In this document: positions 7,959 through 9,690 of the stretch, piece after piece
How the letters are laid out: each line of letters opens with the position of its first letter
Position numbering within the stretch: the stretch's first letter is position 1
Source of the DNA: Sulfidibacterium sp964598065
Lineage (GTDB): Bacteria > Bacteroidota > Bacteroidia > Bacteroidales > F082
Direction: 5' to 3'
DNA: 9,690 bases
Assembly (NCBI GenBank): GCA_964598065.1
Contig: CAZRAW010000081.1
Coordinates: forward strand, 1-9,690
Notes under the pieces: model-generated
The model's database searches: none
The model's input: only the letters and a program-made list of their open reading frames with translations
What the model was told of the DNA's origin: nothing
Made by a program: the position numbers and the translations under genes

Positions 7959-8007
7959 GATTGCACCTTTGTCAACAATTAATTATGTTCATGTAAAATT
8001 AAAAGAA

Positions 8008-8589
8008 ATGAAAAAATTAGCATTTTTATTCGTAACAGTGATGATGGTTTTTCAAAGCTATTCCCAATCATCGCCAAAAAATAAAATTAATGTTTACCAA
8101 AAACCGGATCAGGTTTTATCACCTTTCGAAGACATGACCGAATATGCCCTCAACAACAATAGTGTTGGAATTACAAAAGCGATGACCCGGATAAACATGA
8201 CCCAAAAGAATCAGGTTTTCAGGCAAGTACTAGCAGAGAATAATTATATTGTATTTGAGCAAAAAATAAAAAGTTTACAACAATTTGTTGCACAACATAA
8301 TTACAAAAAGACCGCATTGATATCAGCCGAACTCTTCAAGTTTAATATCAGTCATTTTATCTATGCCAATCAGCTTAAACGACAGCTTCTCATTGAGCAT
8401 ATGGATTATATGGGATATCAGGTACTGGCCCTGTTAAAACAAGATAAAATTGATTGGAAAAATATTGCCAAAGCCACGGACTCCCTTTGTAACCGGTTCT
8501 CTGGTACAGATTCCGGCTTCGGTTACTCCTTTTATGCGGTTCCCGGTTTTTTGGCTCAGTTTCAAAAATTTCCCGCTAAGCATTCTTGA
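8008..8589 (+). CDS. Secreted helical protein of unknown function, 3' end replaced (chimeric/truncated)
   Basis: The reading frame encodes 193 aa. Residues 1-20 are a signal peptide (MKKLAFLF through SYSQ) without a lipobox, so the product should enter the periplasm. Residues about 35-150 are strongly helical (SPFEDMTEYALNNN, then several amphipathic helices to ALLKQDKIDW) and look like a small helical bundle. I cannot name the family. After about residue 150 the frame runs over DNA that, read one base over, encodes the C-terminal part of a polysaccharide deacetylase. Residues about 155-193 (ATDSLC to FPAKHS) are therefore most likely a meaningless out-of-frame tail that replaced the original C terminus. 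The product is probably non-functional or altered. The frame is open back to an ATG at 7969, but the start at 8008 is preferred because it gives a clean signal peptide and follows the promoter candidate. The first 150 residues are undamaged. Confidence 0.7.
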   Translation: MKKLAFLFVTVMMVFQSYSQSSPKNKINVYQKPDQVLSPFEDMTEYALNNNSVGITKAMTRINMTQKNQVFRQVLAENNYIVFEQKIKSLQQFVAQHNYKKTALISAELFKFNISHFIYANQLKRQLLIEHMDYMGYQVLALLKQDKIDWKNIAKATDSLCNRFSGTDSGFGYSFYAVPGFLAQFQKFPAKHS

Positions 8590-8842
8590 AGCAGCTTCCC
8601 GTAAAATTTTAAGGAAAGACGGCTTTGCCAATTTTTATATGCATCCCTGGGAATTTACCGACATAACCGACAAAGACAAATTGGGGCTTCCGTTCTATAT
8701 CAGCAGGCTTTCGGGAACTGGAATGTTAAACAAACTGAAAGAATTCATCCTTTGGGCAGAAGCACAAAAAGCTAACTTCATTTCCTATTCTTCTCTGGCT
8801 GAATCTGTTATTCAAGAAAAGCAGAAACATCCACAGTGTTAA
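8468..8842 (+). pseudogene. C-terminal fragment of a polysaccharide deacetylase
   Basis: In the frame one base off from the preceding gene, a 124-codon stretch from 8468 reads PKPRTPF, then VQIPASVTPFMRFPVFWLSF, then LRKDGFANFYMHPWEFTDI, then an amphipathic helix to the stop at 8840-8842. From memory this closely follows the C-terminal part of Bacteroidota polysaccharide deacetylases (NodB-fold, carbohydrate esterase 4-like), including the HPWEF signature. The N-terminal half with the metal-binding Asp and HxxxH motif is absent; the frame is closed at 8435-8437 and upstream DNA belongs to another gene. No convincing start exists (only a TTG at 8450), so the fragment should be inactive. Intact relatives remove acetyl groups from N-acetyl sugars of surface polysaccharides, which fits the epimerase and glycosyltransferase neighbours. 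Confidence 0.78.
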
Positions 8843-8876
8843 ATTGACAGCTTAAGATATTTGTAATCAGAAAAAC

Positions 8877-9690
8877 ATGAACCACAAGAGGAAACAAGTG
8901 TACTTTGGGACAGTATCTTATTTCAGAATTTTACATCCTTTCTTTGAGAATATCATAAGACACATTCCATTTCTTTCGGTCGCCGTTAATGGATGGCAAC
9001 TTGCATCACAAGCATTTGCCGGCGGAGGCAAAAGCTATCGCAGAAAGCAACAATGGAAGAGTTTTTTTGGCGCACTCCTCGCTCCGCAATTTGCATCTAA
9101 GTGGTTTAAAACTCTCAAATCGCCCGATTTTCTTATAGTGGCCAAACACCGTCCATGGCTTTATTTCAAGCCATTCAGGGTCTATATGTCGATCAGGTGG
9201 ACGAAAAAACAAAAAACAAAAGTTATACTCAACACCTATCAATTTATCATGAGCAAAGGTGAAACATTTATGCAGGTGATCACGCGCAGCAACGGTGTGG
9301 AGATTGCACGTTTTCAGCTCAATGACACTATCGAAGGTATTTTGATTTTGGGGTATGATTACAGGTTCCGGAAAGAAGGGGAACTGGTTTTATCTTTTGA
9401 ATGCAATCAGCTTGGCGGAAGGATTGTAGCAGCAGCATTTTCATTTGAAGAAATGGAATTGGGATGCTGGGCCTGCAGGATTGGTTGCGTTCAGGGACAT
9501 GCGAGAAGTATTGGAAATTCATCAAAAGCAGCCCAAAAACTGATGCATGGTCTTCGTCCGAAATCACTCATTGTCTTTGCGGTTCAGGAATTCTCAAGGC
9601 AATTGAGTTTTACTGCTGTTTATGGTGCGGGAGATGCCATTCAGGCGTACCGCCGCAAACATGCCATTCATCTTCCTAAAAGACATGCCA
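8877..9690 (+). CDS. VirK/YbjX (DUF535) family protein, 3' end beyond the window
   Basis: From the ATG at 8877 the frame stays open for 271 codons to the end of the window, with no stop, so the gene is partial. The pattern matches the VirK/YbjX (DUF535) family: a basic N-terminal third (SYRRKQQWKSFFGALLAP, about 53-70), a KHRPWLYFKPFRVYMS stretch (90-105), and the conserved core IGCVQGH (202-208) followed by LMHGLRPKSL (222-231) and a helix before YRRKH (258-262). E. coli YbjX is about 320 residues, so perhaps 40-60 residues are missing. Known relatives include Shigella VirK, needed for normal IcsA surface display, and Salmonella VirK, linked to envelope remodelling and antimicrobial peptide resistance; the biochemical activity is not established. 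The start lies 35 bases after the deacetylase remnant and no clear promoter was found there. Several lines of this gene have higher GC than its neighbours (29/60 at 9001-9060 and 30/60 at 9601-9660 by hand count), a weak hint of separate origin. Confidence 0.82.
   Translation, partial: MNHKRKQVYFGTVSYFRILHPFFENIIRHIPFLSVAVNGWQLASQAFAGGGKSYRRKQQWKSFFGALLAPQFASKWFKTLKSPDFLIVAKHRPWLYFKPFRVYMSIRWTKKQKTKVILNTYQFIMSKGETFMQVITRSNGVEIARFQLNDTIEGILILGYDYRFRKEGELVLSFECNQLGGRIVAAAFSFEEMELGCWACRIGCVQGHARSIGNSSKAAQKLMHGLRPKSLIVFAVQEFSRQLSFTAVYGAGDAIQAYRRKHAIHLPKRHA

Noticed and set aside
7544..7978. 144-codon open frame on the minus strand
   Set aside because: It lies mostly antisense to the intact epimerase, shows no recognisable motif, and its composition fits a shadow of the coding strand.
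7969..8007. Upstream ATG for the helical secreted protein
   Set aside because: It would bury the signal peptide behind 13 extra residues and lies almost at the predicted transcription start.
1..9690. CRISPR array, tRNA/rRNA, transposase or phage genes
   Set aside because: No regularly spaced direct repeats, tRNA-like cloverleaf, transposase motif or phage protein was seen on reading the window.

Overview
The window looks like ordinary chromosome from an AT-rich member of the Bacteroidota. The evidence is a DUF5686 outer-membrane protein with an N-terminal CarboxypepD_reg-like domain, TAnnTTTG-type -7 promoter elements, weak Shine-Dalgarno signals, and close relatives (from memory) of proteins common in Chitinophagia/Sphingobacteriia-type genomes. 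The exact lineage cannot be fixed from the sequence. All recognised genes lie on the + strand.

Layout. (a) 139-957 encodes a lipoprotein of unknown function, followed by a strong hairpin terminator (1001-1039). (b) 1136-1546 encodes a stand-alone response-regulator receiver domain whose phospho-acceptor aspartate is replaced by glutamate. (c) 1747-2213 is the decayed 5' third of a GT87-like membrane glycosyltransferase gene, broken by several frame changes. (d) A tight run of genes follows: a GT9-family glycosyltransferase (2206-3558), a LysE-type exporter (3549-4196, overlapping the previous gene by 10 bases), a DUF5686 surface protein (4290-6803) and an extended SDR/NAD-dependent epimerase (6837-7829). 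(e) At 8008-8842 a secreted helical protein of unknown function is cut short and runs, out of frame, into the C-terminal part of a polysaccharide deacetylase. (f) 8877 to the window end is a VirK/YbjX (DUF535) family gene that continues past the edge.

Taken together this is a cell-envelope neighbourhood: sugar-nucleotide or sugar modification (epimerase), glycan assembly (GT9), export (LysE), outer-membrane maintenance (DUF5686) and a VirK-family protein. Remnants of two further glycan genes (GT87, deacetylase) suggest a larger surface-polysaccharide cluster once stood here and has been eroded by deletions and frameshifts. The proposed joint function is inference from neighbourhood only.

I found no convincing new multi-gene system, CRISPR array, tRNA/rRNA, transposase or phage gene. 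The most notable observations are the Asp-to-Glu receiver, the gene-remnant junction near 8450-8470, and the eroded glycosyltransferase.
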